Shown here piece after piece: positions 9,067-18,917 of a stretch of 64,000 nucleotides of DNA. Positions within the stretch are counted from its first letter, which is position 1. Each line of letters opens with the position of its first letter. Source of the DNA: Pseudoalteromonas aliena SW19. Lineage in GTDB: Bacteria; Pseudomonadota; Gammaproteobacteria; Enterobacterales; Alteromonadaceae. The translations under genes and the position numbers were made by a program. The stretch is from assembly GCF_014905615.1 (NCBI RefSeq), contig NZ_AQGU01000029.1:62001-126000 (forward strand). Direction: 5' to 3'. Below the pieces are notes generated by a model. The model was not told where the DNA came from, searched no databases, and saw only the letters and a list, made by a program, of their open reading frames with translations.

Positions 9067-9263
9067 TTATAAGCTTGGTAACTTTCAAGGAGTAACTTTT
9101 GTGCAGGAATTGCTTCGAGTTGCTGCTCTTTTTTTATAATATAAAACTTCATAGCAATCTCCACTATCTAAAAAGACACACTCACTGTAACGAATAGGTA
9201 TGAATTAGGCCTGAACTTTTAAGTTGAGGTATTTCTCTTTTTTTGGTTCCACGCTATGTGTTT

Positions 9264-9280
9264 TGTAAACCCCCTTTACA
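9264..9280. promoter_or_regulatory. copy 2 of the 17-bp palindrome, upstream of the M1 peptidase
   Basis: TGTAAACCCCCTTTACA, about 160 bases before the peptidase start, in the 286-base gap 9153-9438 that otherwise shows only AT-rich promoter-like sequence. The symmetry fits a dimeric regulator. The TyrR consensus has a 6-base spacer; this one has 5. Confidence 0.45.
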
Positions 9281-9438
9281 GTTTTTTCTATGTGTTTTAG
9301 GTGTATTTATAAAGATAAAAAAATGATGTGAAAAAATAGTGAATATCAACGTATAAAAGCAGCACTTTATCGCTAATTTATTGAAGCCAAGCTGTTATTT
9401 TGTCAAAGTACCATTACTAAAATCTATTAGGACTAACA

Positions 9439-11886
9439 ATGAAAAAAACAGTTCTTACGCTAAGCGCTTTTGTGTTGCCATTGGCAATGTCGAGTGCTGT
9501 TATGGCGTCTTCAGTTGAACAAACAAAAGGTTCTTACGTTGATAAATTTCGTCAATTAGATGAAGCCCTTCCAACACCCAATGTTTATCGTAGTGCCGCA
9601 GGCGAACCTGGGGAAAAATACTGGCAACAGCGCGTTAATTACGATATTGATGTAAAGCTAGATGAAAAAAAGCGCCGTATTACTGGTAGCCAAAGCATTG
9701 AATATAAAAATAACTCTCCGCATACACTCAAATATTTATGGTTACAGCTAGATCAAAATATTTTCAAAAGCGATTCTATTGCCGAGACAACTAAAACGTT
9801 TAAAAGTACGTTAAAAAGCTTGCCAGCCCAAAAGCCAGCGAAGTTAAGTTTAGGTGACTTACGCCGTCAGCAATTTATGAGCGACAACGAGCTTGGTTAT
9901 ACAATTAATGGTGTTAAAGATGAAGACGGTAAAGAACTACGTGTAACTGTAGTTGATACTTTAATGCGCATTGATTTAAATGAGCCATTAAAACCGGGTA
10001 AAGAAGTCGAATTTAGCATGAACTTTGCCTTCAATATTGTAGAAGAAGATGCTGTAGGTGCGCGCTCTGGTTATGAGCACTTTGAAGAAGATGGCAACGA
10101 CATATTCTTAATTGCGCAGTGGTTTCCTCGTTTAGCGGCCTACACTGATTACGAAGCATGGACAAACAAACCATTTTTAGGATCTGGTGAGTTTACACTT
10201 GAGTTTGGTGATTACGACGTTGAGATCACTGTTCCTGCGGATCATATTGTATCGGCAACAGGTAAGCTTGATAACGCGAGCAAAGTACTAACAAGTACTC
10301 AGCGTAAACGTTTAAAAGAAGCTGAAACATCAAAACGCCCTGTGTTTATTGTTAACGCAGAAGAAGCGTTAGAAAACGAAAAAGAAGGCACTGACAAAAC
10401 TAAAACGTGGCACTTTAAAGCGCAAAACGTACGTGACTTTGCTTGGGCGTCGTCTCGTAAATTTATGTGGGATGCAAAAGGCTATCAACAAGGTGGTGAT
10501 GTTCAACCATTAGTAATGGCTATGTCGTTTTTTCCTAAAGAAGGTGGCGATTTATGGGAAAAATACTCAACTGAATCTGTAGTGCACACTATGGAAGTGT
10601 ACTCTAAGTACTCTTTTGATTACCCGTATCCAACAGCACAGTCGGTAAACGGTCCTGTTGGCGGTATGGAATACCCAATGATCACGTTTAATGGTCCGCG
10701 AACTAAGTTACAAGATGATGGCACGCGTACTTACTCTCAATCAGAAAAACGCTTTTTAATTGGCGTAGTTATTCACGAAGTTGGCCATATTTACTTTCCA
10801 ATGATTGTGAACTCAGATGAGCGCCAATGGACGTGGATGGATGAAGGTTTAAACAGCTTTTTAGATGGCGTTGCTGGTCGTGAATGGGATCCTACTATTC
10901 CTTGGGGCGTAGAGCCTCGCGATATAGTGAGCTACATGAAGTCTGAAAACCAAGTCCCTGTTATGACTCAGTCAGACAGTGTATTACGTTTAGGTCCTAA
11001 TGCTTATACAAAACCATCAGCAGCGCTAAATATTCTACGTGAAGTTATTTTAGGCCGTGATTTATTTGACTTTGCATTTAAAGAATATGCTCAGCGTTGG
11101 AAATACAAGCGCCCTACTCCTGCTGACTTTTTCCGTACAATGGAAGAAGCCTCAGGTGTTGATTTAGATTGGTTTTGGCGTGGCTGGTTTTACACCACAG
11201 ACCATGTCGATATTTCTTTAGATAAAGTGTATCAGCTGCGTTTAGACACTAAAAATCCTGATATTGATTACAGTCGTCTACGCGATATTGAAGCTGATAA
11301 GCCAACGTCATTATTTGTTGAGCGTAACCGTGCAGAAGGTAAAAAAACGTGGGTTGAGCAAAACTCTGACGTGACCGATTTTTACGACGAGAACGACCGC
11401 TTTACAGTAACTAACAAAGAACGTAATGCGTACAATAAGTTTTTAAAAGGCTTAGAGCCGTGGGAGCGTAAAACGCTTGAACGTGCATTAGAAGAAGATA
11501 AAAACTACTACGTTATGGAATTTTCAAACCTAGGTGGTTTGGTAATGCCTATTCTACTTGAGCTAACATATGAAGATGGCACTAAAGAAGAGCGTTATAT
11601 TCCGGCTGAAATTTGGCGTCGTAATTACAAAAACGTTCAAAAGCTGATTGTTACCGATAAAAACAAACCACTTGTTTCAGTGACCGTTGACCCAGGTTGG
11701 GAAACAGCTGACGTAGACGTTGAAAATAATAACTACCCTCGTCGTATTATTCCTTCACGTATTGAAGTGTTTAAAAAGAAAAAAAGCAAAGCTAAAGTAA
11801 GTCGCGATATCATGCAAGATATTAAAACTGAGCTTAAAAGTGATGATAAAAAAGACCAAAAGGATGACGGTGAGGAGCAACAATAA
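9439..11886 (+). CDS. exported M1-family zinc metallopeptidase
   Basis: 815 residues. The signal peptide MKKTVLTLSAFVLPLAMSSA is followed by Ala-Ser near residue 24. The zinc site is HEVGH (His446 to His450) with the third ligand in MDEGLNSFLDG (Glu469), and the M1 exopeptidase motif appears as GGMEYP. An N-terminal beta-saddle domain and a long C-terminal region ending in a Lys- and Asp-rich tail complete it. It should remove N-terminal residues from peptides in the periplasm or outside the cell. An RBS-like AGGA precedes the ATG. Its stop overlaps the start of the next gene by one base, so the two are translationally coupled. Confidence 0.92.
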   Translation: MKKTVLTLSAFVLPLAMSSAVMASSVEQTKGSYVDKFRQLDEALPTPNVYRSAAGEPGEKYWQQRVNYDIDVKLDEKKRRITGSQSIEYKNNSPHTLKYLWLQLDQNIFKSDSIAETTKTFKSTLKSLPAQKPAKLSLGDLRRQQFMSDNELGYTINGVKDEDGKELRVTVVDTLMRIDLNEPLKPGKEVEFSMNFAFNIVEEDAVGARSGYEHFEEDGNDIFLIAQWFPRLAAYTDYEAWTNKPFLGSGEFTLEFGDYDVEITVPADHIVSATGKLDNASKVLTSTQRKRLKEAETSKRPVFIVNAEEALENEKEGTDKTKTWHFKAQNVRDFAWASSRKFMWDAKGYQQGGDVQPLVMAMSFFPKEGGDLWEKYSTESVVHTMEVYSKYSFDYPYPTAQSVNGPVGGMEYPMITFNGPRTKLQDDGTRTYSQSEKRFLIGVVIHEVGHIYFPMIVNSDERQWTWMDEGLNSFLDGVAGREWDPTIPWGVEPRDIVSYMKSENQVPVMTQSDSVLRLGPNAYTKPSAALNILREVILGRDLFDFAFKEYAQRWKYKRPTPADFFRTMEEASGVDLDWFWRGWFYTTDHVDISLDKVYQLRLDTKNPDIDYSRLRDIEADKPTSLFVERNRAEGKKTWVEQNSDVTDFYDENDRFTVTNKERNAYNKFLKGLEPWERKTLERALEEDKNYYVMEFSNLGGLVMPILLELTYEDGTKEERYIPAEIWRRNYKNVQKLIVTDKNKPLVSVTVDPGWETADVDVENNNYPRRIIPSRIEVFKKKKSKAKVSRDIMQDIKTELKSDDKKDQKDDGEEQQ

Positions 11887-12380
11887 TGCGCTTTTTGCTT
11901 ATTATTGTTTGCCTTTTAGTTGCTGCGCCAAGCATGGCGCATCAATTGAAATCGTCAATTACAACCGTGCTTTTTAATAAACGAACGCATAATGTTGAGC
12001 TAATGCATCGCTTTTACTTACACGATACCGAACATGCTGTAGGCACATTGTTTAATGGCAAAATCGATATTATTAGTAATAAAGTAGATCAGCAACGTTT
12101 TGCTAAGTATGTTGAATCGCACATTGCGCTACAAACGTTAAGTGGTGAACCTTTGCCACTTAGCTTTGTAGGGGCACAAGTTGACGGTAAGTTTTTTTGG
12201 GTTTATCAAGAAGCACCTATTCCAAAAGGGATTGAAGGAATTAAAATGAGTAATGGTGCACTGCGTGATCTGTGGCCTGCTCAAGTAAATATGGTTAATA
12301 TTGAGGGCAAAGGGAAAATTAAAACCTTAAACTTTGCGCAAGATGATACTTGGCTTGAAGCACGCTTCGAGCAAAATTAG
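11886..12380 (+). CDS. DUF6702-like exported protein
   Basis: 164 residues with a signal peptide (MRFLLIIVCLLVAAPSMA, cut before HQLKSS). The pattern HQLKSSITTVLFN..THNVELMHRFYLHDTEHAV matches a small periplasmic family that usually sits next to M1 peptidases; I place it in DUF6702 from memory. The conserved FYLHDTEHA has two His residues that might bind metal. It starts on the last base of the peptidase stop codon (TAATG), which points to a shared function. The biochemical role is unknown. Confidence 0.75.
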   Translation: MRFLLIIVCLLVAAPSMAHQLKSSITTVLFNKRTHNVELMHRFYLHDTEHAVGTLFNGKIDIISNKVDQQRFAKYVESHIALQTLSGEPLPLSFVGAQVDGKFFWVYQEAPIPKGIEGIKMSNGALRDLWPAQVNMVNIEGKGKIKTLNFAQDDTWLEARFEQN

Positions 12381-12394
12381 CTAATATTTCTTTT

Positions 12395-12422
12395 TACGCG
12401 CACTGTAATTAATGTGCGCGTA
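12395..12422. terminator. hairpin after the M1 peptidase operon
   Basis: A 9-bp perfect stem (TACGCGCAC with GTGCGCGTA) 14 bases after the stop. It lacks a real T-run on the + strand, so it is either a weak terminator or a protective 3' hairpin. The rest of 12423-12652 is AT-rich with no other feature. Confidence 0.5.
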
Positions 12423-12652
12423 CTTCCCTCTATTATTTTAGATACCCTCATAATTGATCTGTACTATGTAAAGTTACGTAAAATTTCTGAAGTTATATTG
12501 TATATTTACTTTATTTTACGCAATCTATTAGCAGATTTATTATCCAGAGTTCAGGTTACTTAGCATCATTTATCCAAAATATTGAGTATAAGCAGTAGAT
12601 CATTTATGTTTAAAGTACGTTTAACTAATTATTACCACATTCAAGGAATGAT

Positions 12653-13270
12653 ATGATGACTCAGGTAGAGGCTATTAACGGTGTTATTTTTGATTTAGAC
12701 GGTACGTTAGTATCATCCGAGTTAGATTTTTCACTTATAAAAGCACAAATAGGCTGCCCTTGTGAGCAAGACCTGCTCGACTTTATAGCGCAACTCCCTT
12801 CGGCTTATATGCGCGAGGAAGCCATGAACATTGTGCATCAGCACGAGTTACTCGATGCCCAGCACGCGACTATATTGCCCGGCGTCAGTGAAGCTATTGC
12901 ACAATTAGACGCAAAAAAAATTCCGATGGCCATAGTAACGCGTAATTTTGACAAGGCTGCTGCAATTAAATTACAAAATAATCCACTGCCAATCAGCACG
13001 GTTTTAACCAGAAGTGATGCACCAGCAAAGCCCGATCCAAGTGCATTGAATGCCATTGCAACACTTTGGGATATTAGCCCTGCAAATATACTTTATGTAG
13101 GCGATTACTTGTATGACATACAAGCCGCGCACAACGCTAATATGCGTGCATGTTTATATGCTCCAGATATAGCACCTGCTTATGCCGATCAAGCCGATTA
13201 CATATTGCATAATTTTTATGAGTTGGTAGGGCTAGTAGAAAGTTATTCCAAAAAAGTAGCGTTATGTTAA
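12653..13270 (+). CDS. HAD-family phosphatase
   Basis: 205 residues. Motif I is FDLDGTLVSS, with nucleophile Asp14 and acid Asp16. Motif II is IVTRN, motif III has Lys in DAPAKPDPSAL, and motif IV is YVGDYLYDIQAA. A helical cap lies between motifs I and II (about residues 25-80), so this is a subfamily I phosphatase such as a phosphoglycolate- or sugar-phosphate-type enzyme. Two adjacent ATGs are possible starts; AAGGA lies 4 or 7 bases upstream. It is a single gene with about 140 bases before the next. The substrate cannot be read from the sequence. Confidence 0.88.
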   Translation: MMTQVEAINGVIFDLDGTLVSSELDFSLIKAQIGCPCEQDLLDFIAQLPSAYMREEAMNIVHQHELLDAQHATILPGVSEAIAQLDAKKIPMAIVTRNFDKAAAIKLQNNPLPISTVLTRSDAPAKPDPSALNAIATLWDISPANILYVGDYLYDIQAAHNANMRACLYAPDIAPAYADQADYILHNFYELVGLVESYSKKVALC

Positions 13271-13414
13271 ATAGCGCATTGTTTTTTTATTCTTAAGTTT
13301 AGTCTTTAGTTATACAAATTTTATTAATTGATTTTTGCCCATGGTGGAGCTAGCCCAATACGTTTCGAATTGGTAAAATACCGCAAAACGTAACGTATTC
13401 ATTAGGGGCACAAA

Positions 13415-14140
13415 ATGGGCAGAGCATTTGTAGTTCGTCAAAGTTCTATGATCAAAACAGCTAATGCGAAAACGAAAATAAACTCAAAGTATGGTAAAGA
13501 GATTTATGTAGCAGCAAAAAATGGCGAACCCGATCCGGAAGTAAATCAAACCTTGCGCCGCCTAATCGAAAAAGCTAAAAAAGATCAAGTTCCAGCGCAC
13601 GTTATTGAAAAAGCAATTGAGAAAGCAGCCGGTGGGGCAGGGGAAGACTATTCTGTTGCGAGATATGAAGGCTATGGACCTGGCAATTGCATGGTTATTG
13701 TTGATTGTTTGACTGACAACCCAAATCGTACCATTAAAGATGTACGCTTACCATTTACAAAAACTGACTCAAAAATTGGTACACCCGGTTGTGTCGCGCA
13801 TATGTTTGATCATTATGCGGTACTTGGCTTTGCAGGGGATGACGACGAAGTAGTACTCGACGCGCTAATGATGGCTGATGTTGATGTAAGTGATGTTGAA
13901 GCCGAGGACGGTAAAATATCGGTATTTGCGCCGCCAACAGAATACTTTAAAGCTAAAACAGCCCTTGAAGGCGCCTTTGAAGGTATTAACTTTGAAGTAG
14001 ACGAAATTACGTTTATTCCTCAAGTTAATATTGAGATTGAAGACGAAGACGTTATAGCTAATTTTGATAAATTTATAAATATGCTTGAAGATTGTGACGA
14101 TGTGCAAAATATTTATCACAATGCCATTGTAAAAAATTAG
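13415..14140 (+). CDS. yeeN: YebC/TACO1-family protein, YeeN type
   Basis: 241 residues. It starts [19 protein letters not shown] and has [35 protein letters not shown] and FDHYAVL in the order seen in E. coli YeeN, and ends [10 protein letters not shown]. The family has been linked to transcription control and, more recently, to easing translation at difficult stretches. The YeeN branch differs from YebC by the GEPDPE segment. GGGGC precedes the start, and a strong terminator follows, so it is probably monocistronic. Confidence 0.92.
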   Translation: MGRAFVVRQSSMIKTANAKTKINSKYGKEIYVAAKNGEPDPEVNQTLRRLIEKAKKDQVPAHVIEKAIEKAAGGAGEDYSVARYEGYGPGNCMVIVDCLTDNPNRTIKDVRLPFTKTDSKIGTPGCVAHMFDHYAVLGFAGDDDEVVLDALMMADVDVSDVEAEDGKISVFAPPTEYFKAKTALEGAFEGINFEVDEITFIPQVNIEIEDEDVIANFDKFINMLEDCDDVQNIYHNAIVKN

Positions 14141-14161
14141 ATTTAATTAGCTAAAAGCTTT

Positions 14162-14199
14162 AAAAAGCGTGTTTTGTGTATACAAAACACGCTTTTTTA
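14162..14199 (+). terminator. terminator of yeeN
   Basis: A 16-bp uninterrupted stem (AAAAAGCGTGTTTTGT and its complement) around a 4-base loop, ending in a T-run, 22 bases after the stop. Confidence 0.9.
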
Positions 14200-14295
14200 C
14201 GTTTGAATAAATGTTAGATATTCATGCTCGTTATGTTTATTTGAATATATCTTTTTAAAATGTCATAAAAGTGCTGTTATTTTAATTTCAGGCGA

Positions 14296-14321
14296 TAAAA
14301 AACCAGCTTAAAAGCTGGTTT
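14296..14321 (-). terminator. terminator of glcB
   Basis: AAACCAGCTT and AAGCTGGTTT form a 10-bp stem; on the minus strand it runs into TTTTATCG. It lies 30 bases past the glcB stop. Confidence 0.8.
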
Positions 14322-14350
14322 AGTACTTAATTTGAACTTTGGTTACGCAG

Positions 14351-16540
14351 TTAAAGTGTATTCGTTTTTTGTGCTTTATATTTTATACGGTAGCTATGCA
14401 GTAGTGGCTCTGTGTATCCGCTTGGTTGTGTTACACCTTCTAAAACGAGGGCAACTGCCGCCTGATACGCGATGCTGTTGGTAAGGGCTTCTTCGTTTGT
14501 TGCCATTGGTGTGTATGCGCTGTCGTGCTCATTTTGACTATCAACCACTTTAGCCATTTTAGCCATGGTTGACTTTATTTGCGACTCTGAACATACACCA
14601 TGAAGTAACCAATTAGCCATATGTTGGCTTGAAATACGCAGGGTTGCTCTGTCTTCCATTAATCCAATATGGTTAATGTCGGGCACCTTTGAACAGCCTA
14701 CACCTTGGTTAATCCAGCGCACAACGTAACCTAAGATACCTTGTGCATTGTTTTCAAGCTCACTTTGAATATCTTCTTTTGAAAGCGTACTCGCATCGAC
14801 CATCAATGGCGGTGTAAGTAGGTCGCTAAGGCTTGCAATAGCGCGTTTAGCAATACTTTGCTGCTCAGTAAAAACGTTTACATCATGATAATGCATTGCA
14901 TGCAGGGTAGCTGCAGTAGGGGAAGGCACCCATGCTGTATTAGCGCCTGATTTAGGGTGCGCTGATTTTTGCTCCATCATTAATGCCATTTTATCTGGCA
15001 TTGGCCACATCCCTTTACCTATTTGTGCTTTATGACTTAAGCCACAAGCAAGGCCAATATCGACGTTACGATCTTCGTAGGCTTGTATCCACGGTTGCTG
15101 CTTAATCTGTGCTTTTGGAAGTACAACGCCTGCTTGCATTGAGGTATGAATTTCGTCACCTGTTCTGTCTAAAAATCCAGTATTTATAAATACAACACGC
15201 TCTTTAGCTGCATGAATACAGGCTTTTAAGTTGACAGATGTGCGGCGCTCTTCATCCATAATTCCCACTTTAAGCGTGTTTTTAGGTAAGCTTAAGGCTT
15301 CTTCTACATGGCTAAATAAAGTGTTTGTGAACGCGACTTCTTCGGGGCCATGCATTTTTGGTTTTACTATATTAATACTTTGTGCACTGGTGTTTTTAAT
15401 GCCGGTTTTTTTATTTATGTCATGCAGAGCAGCAGTCGCTGTAAACATGGCATCCATAATACCTTCAAATACGGGTTGGCCGTGTAGATCAGTAATCGCA
15501 GGGTTTGTCATTAGGTGGCCAACATTTCGTACAAACATCATGCTGCGACCTTTTAAGGTAACAATGCCACCATCGAGTGCAGTATATGTTCTATCATTTT
15601 GCAGTGTTCTTTCGATGGTTTTATCACCTTTGTTGAAAGATTCAACTAAATTACCTTGCATCAAACCGAGCCAGTTTTTATAAACTTGTATTTTATCTTG
15701 TGCATCTACGGCGGCGACCGAATCTTCACAATCCATAATGGTGGTAAGGGCGGCTTCTAACACAACATCTTTTAAGCCCGCTTTATCTGCTTGGCCAATA
15801 ATATGATGATGATCTATGTGTAGTTCTATATGTAAATCATTGTTTTTTAATAAAACCACGGTTGGGTTTTGCGCTTCACCTTGATAGCCAATAAGCTGAG
15901 ATGGGTTGGCTAGCGTAGTTTGAGAGCTGTCGCGTAAAGTGATTGAAAGCGCACCATTGATGACTGAATAGTTAGTGCTTTCTATATGCGAGCCATTGGT
16001 AAGTGGCAATGCTTTATCTAAAAATTGGCGGGCATAGGCCATTACTTTAAAGCCACGCACAGGATTGTAAGTATTGCCTCTCTCTGCACCATCGTCTTCA
16101 CTTAGCACATCTGTGCCGTATAAAGCGTCGTATAGCGAGCCCCAACGTGCGTTAGCGGCATTAAGTGCAAAACGTGCGTTGCTAACAGGCACAACCAACT
16201 GCGGGCCTGCTGTAAGCGCTATCTCGGGTTCTACATTTTGAGTTTCTATTTCAAAGTTTGCAGGCTCTTTTACTAAGTAGCCAATATCTTGCAAAAAGGT
16301 ATGATATTTAGCACTATCCCACGTTTTATTCGTTAAATGATAGTCGTTTATTTTCTGTTGAAGTAGCTCTCGCTTTTCAAGCAGCGTCTTATTTATAGGG
16401 GTAAGTGTTTGAACTATATCTGCAAAGTTCTGCCAAAATTGCTGTTCATTTAGATGAGTACCAGGTAATAGGTGGTTTTTTACAAAATCAGCGAGTTGAG
16501 TATCTACGCTGAGGCCTGAGTGTGTGAGAGTGTGGGTCAT
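14351..16540 (-). CDS. glcB: malate synthase G
   Basis: 729 residues from the ATG at 16540 (MTHTLTHSGLSVDTQLADFV). A longer frame to 16624 exists, but AAGGAAGG sits about 7 bases before 16540 and the family is about 725 residues, so the short start is preferred. Marker blocks: ARWGSLYDALYGTD, the catalytic Arg region GRSMMFVRNVGHLMTNPA, MDEERRTSVNLK, NTGFLDRTGDEIHTSMQAG and RWINQGVGCSKVPDI. It condenses glyoxylate with acetyl-CoA to malate in the second step of the glyoxylate shunt. It is divergent from aceA across 225 bases, so the pair probably shares control. Confidence 0.97.
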   Translation of the reverse strand: MTHTLTHSGLSVDTQLADFVKNHLLPGTHLNEQQFWQNFADIVQTLTPINKTLLEKRELLQQKINDYHLTNKTWDSAKYHTFLQDIGYLVKEPANFEIETQNVEPEIALTAGPQLVVPVSNARFALNAANARWGSLYDALYGTDVLSEDDGAERGNTYNPVRGFKVMAYARQFLDKALPLTNGSHIESTNYSVINGALSITLRDSSQTTLANPSQLIGYQGEAQNPTVVLLKNNDLHIELHIDHHHIIGQADKAGLKDVVLEAALTTIMDCEDSVAAVDAQDKIQVYKNWLGLMQGNLVESFNKGDKTIERTLQNDRTYTALDGGIVTLKGRSMMFVRNVGHLMTNPAITDLHGQPVFEGIMDAMFTATAALHDINKKTGIKNTSAQSINIVKPKMHGPEEVAFTNTLFSHVEEALSLPKNTLKVGIMDEERRTSVNLKACIHAAKERVVFINTGFLDRTGDEIHTSMQAGVVLPKAQIKQQPWIQAYEDRNVDIGLACGLSHKAQIGKGMWPMPDKMALMMEQKSAHPKSGANTAWVPSPTAATLHAMHYHDVNVFTEQQSIAKRAIASLSDLLTPPLMVDASTLSKEDIQSELENNAQGILGYVVRWINQGVGCSKVPDINHIGLMEDRATLRISSQHMANWLLHGVCSESQIKSTMAKMAKVVDSQNEHDSAYTPMATNEEALTNSIAYQAAVALVLEGVTQPSGYTEPLLHSYRIKYKAQKTNTL

Positions 16541-16765
16541 AATAGCCTTCCTTAAACGGTCGCAGTGTGCGTTAAGACAACAATAACTCAAAAAAGCTAC
16601 GTTGAGTGCTTTTTGCTCATTCATTAAATTTATAGCCGTAATAACAACTATAAATTTACTAAATCTAAAAAATGAGCCTAATGTTGATTTAAGCGCTACG
16701 GAGCATGAGCTTGGTAGCCACTCTCATAACACTAAATATTACATACCCGTTCGAAGGACTTTATT

Positions 16766-18367
16766 ATGACAACATATCAACGCGAAACAGATACACTTTC
16801 TACTCTTTGCCAATCTCAAGGCAGTGCATGGCATGCAATTAACCCTGAATATGCAAGTCGTATGCGTTTGCAAAACCGTTTTCGTACAGGAATTGAAATT
16901 GCACAATACACAGCAGACGTAATGCGTGAAGATATGGCAGCATACGATGCAGATACAAGCCAGTACACACAATCTTTAGGGTGTTGGCACGGTTTTACTG
17001 CACAGCAAATGATGATGGCAATTAAGCGCCACCAAAAAACGACAAAACGCAGTTATGTCTACTTAAGCGGCTGGATGGTTGCCGCACTTCGCTCTGCATT
17101 TGGCCCGCTACCAGATCAAAGCATGCACGAAAAAACATCGGTACCTGCACTAATTGAAGAAATTTACACATTTTTAAAACAAGCCGATGCACGTGAACTA
17201 GACCACTTATTTAACGATTTAGACGACGCCAAAGCAAACGGCGGTGATGTGCAAGCTGTTATTGATAAAATAGACAACTTTGAAACTCATGTTGTGCCTA
17301 TTATTGCTGACATTGATGCAGGTTTTGGTAACGAAGAAGCCACTTATTTACTGGCTAAAAAAATGATTGAAGCTGGCGCATGTGCCATTCAAATAGAAAA
17401 CCAAGTATCTGACGCCAAACAATGTGGTCACCAAGCGGGTAAAGTAACTGTACCGCATGAGGATTTCTTAGCAAAAATTAATGCGGTACGATACGCCTTT
17501 TTAGAGCTCGGTATTGATAACGGTATTATTGTGGCACGTACCGATTCATTGGGTGCCAGCCTTACGCAAAAGGTACCTGTATCGAAAAGACCTGGTGATT
17601 TAGCAAGCCAATACAATGCATTTTTAGAAACCACGCCAATTAACGGTATTGATGACTTAAATGAAGGCGATACGGCAATGAAAATTAATGGCCAGTTATG
17701 TAAACCAACTCGTCTAGATAACGGTTTATTCCAATTCCGCGAAGGCACTGAAAAAGACCGTGTTGTACTAGATTGTATTACTAGCTTGCAGTCTGGCGCT
17801 GATTTACTGTGGATTGAAACAGAAAAACCGCATGTTAAACAAATTGCAGAGTTGGTAAATCGCGTTAAAGAGCAGGTGCCAAATGCAAAACTGGTATACA
17901 ACAATTCACCTTCGTTTAACTGGACGCTTAAGTTTCGTGAGCAAGTTTATCAACAGTGGGCTGATGAAGGTCGCGATCTTAGTGCTTATCCAAGCATTGG
18001 CGATAATAAAGCCCTTATGGCACCAGAAATGGATGCAACAGAACTTGCACAAGCAGCTGATTTATTAGTGCAAAACTTCCAGCGTGATGGCGCACGTGAA
18101 GCCGGTATTTTCCATCACTTAATTACTCTGCCTACCTACCATACAGCGGCGCTAAGCACTGATATTTTATCAGAAGGTTACTTTGGCGATATGGGGATGT
18201 TGGCTTATGTACGTGATGTTCAGCGTCAAGAAATCCGTCGTGAGCAAGCATCTGTTAAGCACCAAGATTTAGCGGGCTCTAATATGGGCGATACGCACAA
18301 AGAATACTTCTCTGGTGATAACGCGCTAAAAGCCGGTGGTGAAGACAACACCATGAACCAGTTTTAA
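16766..18367 (+). CDS. aceA: isocitrate lyase, long type
   Basis: 533 residues, matching the Pseudomonas/Acinetobacter-type isocitrate lyase (about 530) rather than the E. coli type (about 434). The active-site Cys220 lies in DAKQCGHQAGK. Other markers are GCWHGFTAQQM, IIADIDAGFGNEEATYLLAKKM and VYNNSPSFNWTLKFREQ. It cleaves isocitrate to glyoxylate and succinate, feeding GlcB and bypassing the CO2-losing TCA steps during growth on acetate or fatty acids. It is followed by a terminator at 18391. Confidence 0.97.
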   Translation: MTTYQRETDTLSTLCQSQGSAWHAINPEYASRMRLQNRFRTGIEIAQYTADVMREDMAAYDADTSQYTQSLGCWHGFTAQQMMMAIKRHQKTTKRSYVYLSGWMVAALRSAFGPLPDQSMHEKTSVPALIEEIYTFLKQADARELDHLFNDLDDAKANGGDVQAVIDKIDNFETHVVPIIADIDAGFGNEEATYLLAKKMIEAGACAIQIENQVSDAKQCGHQAGKVTVPHEDFLAKINAVRYAFLELGIDNGIIVARTDSLGASLTQKVPVSKRPGDLASQYNAFLETTPINGIDDLNEGDTAMKINGQLCKPTRLDNGLFQFREGTEKDRVVLDCITSLQSGADLLWIETEKPHVKQIAELVNRVKEQVPNAKLVYNNSPSFNWTLKFREQVYQQWADEGRDLSAYPSIGDNKALMAPEMDATELAQAADLLVQNFQRDGAREAGIFHHLITLPTYHTAALSTDILSEGYFGDMGMLAYVRDVQRQEIRREQASVKHQDLAGSNMGDTHKEYFSGDNALKAGGEDNTMNQF

Positions 18368-18390
18368 TTCCTAACTAGATAGTGTTACTC

Positions 18391-18414
18391 AAGGGCCTTA
18401 AGGCCCTTTTTTAT
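18391..18414 (+). terminator. terminator of aceA
   Basis: AAGGGCCTTAAGGCCCTTTTTT: a GC-rich palindromic stem with a T-run, 24 bases after the stop. Confidence 0.85.
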
Positions 18415-18450
18415 TGCTTTAAATAAAGTTAGAACATTGAAGCATAATTA

Positions 18451-18781
18451 CAGATCAGACTTTAACTAGCCAAATCATGTTGGATCACTATTTAACTACC
18501 TGAGTGAATGTACGGATCAGAGTTTAACTAACCTCTCATAAAACGGCATTTTTTAAGTGATTTTGCTGTAAATATCTTTTACAGCGACCTAAAAATGTGG
18601 ATAAGTGACTGATTTTTGCTTTAATCGGCAAACTTAGCGAATTCACAAACCGATTTTTTACTAACTTCTCGTTGCTATAAAACAAAATTTTACTAACTAA
18701 GAGGTTATAAACAGTGACCCAAACCGGTTTTTTACCAACTCAAGTAATAAAAAATGCTATAAACCGAAATTTTACTAACTG
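18451..18781 (+). repeat. eight degenerate 21-bp direct repeats, transposon-end-like
   Basis: Three copies resemble CGGATCAGAGTTTAACTAACC (18451, 18481, 18513). A poor one is at 18541. Four more resemble AAACCGATTTTTTACTAACTT (18647, 18679, 18721, 18761). All face the same way, spaced about 30-42 bases apart except for one gap of 106. The 550-base gap between aceA and the S9 peptidase holds no gene. Multiple transposase-binding repeats at one end are typical of IS21- and Tn7-like elements, and TGTTGGATCA at 18479 looks like such a tip. No transposase or opposite end is visible, so this could be a remnant. Confidence 0.5.
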
Positions 18782-18819
18782 AATTATTAACTAAGTCCGA
18801 TATTTAATTGTCATAGAAG

Positions 18820-18836
18820 TGTAAAGGGGGTTTACA
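18820..18836. promoter_or_regulatory. copy 3 of the 17-bp palindrome
   Basis: TGTAAAGGGGGTTTACA in the gap between aceA and the S9 peptidase, downstream of both genes, so not obviously a promoter operator. Confidence 0.4.
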
Positions 18837-18917
18837 GTTTGAATACTACCGCAGTAAATACAAAAGCCACTTGTTTGAAGTGACTTTTATTTAAGCTATA
18901 AATTTATTATCCAGAGT

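Larger units (their letters stand above)
8488..9152 (-). pseudogene. paralogue of the 78-aa membrane protein, split by a MITE
   Basis: The N-terminal part starts at ATG 9152 (MKFYIIKKEQQLEAIP) and runs into the element end. The C-terminal part (YKFVNVVSACNKQDAL, then one membrane segment and a stop at 8488) resumes after the other end. Removing 8642-9066 with one copy of the TTA duplication rejoins the reading frame exactly and gives 78 residues, the same length as the intact neighbour, with matching FYI.KK...AIPA and ACN...ALK blocks. The gene was therefore intact until transposition. The severed N-terminal fragment could still make about 36 residues, but it lacks the membrane segment. Confidence 0.85.
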
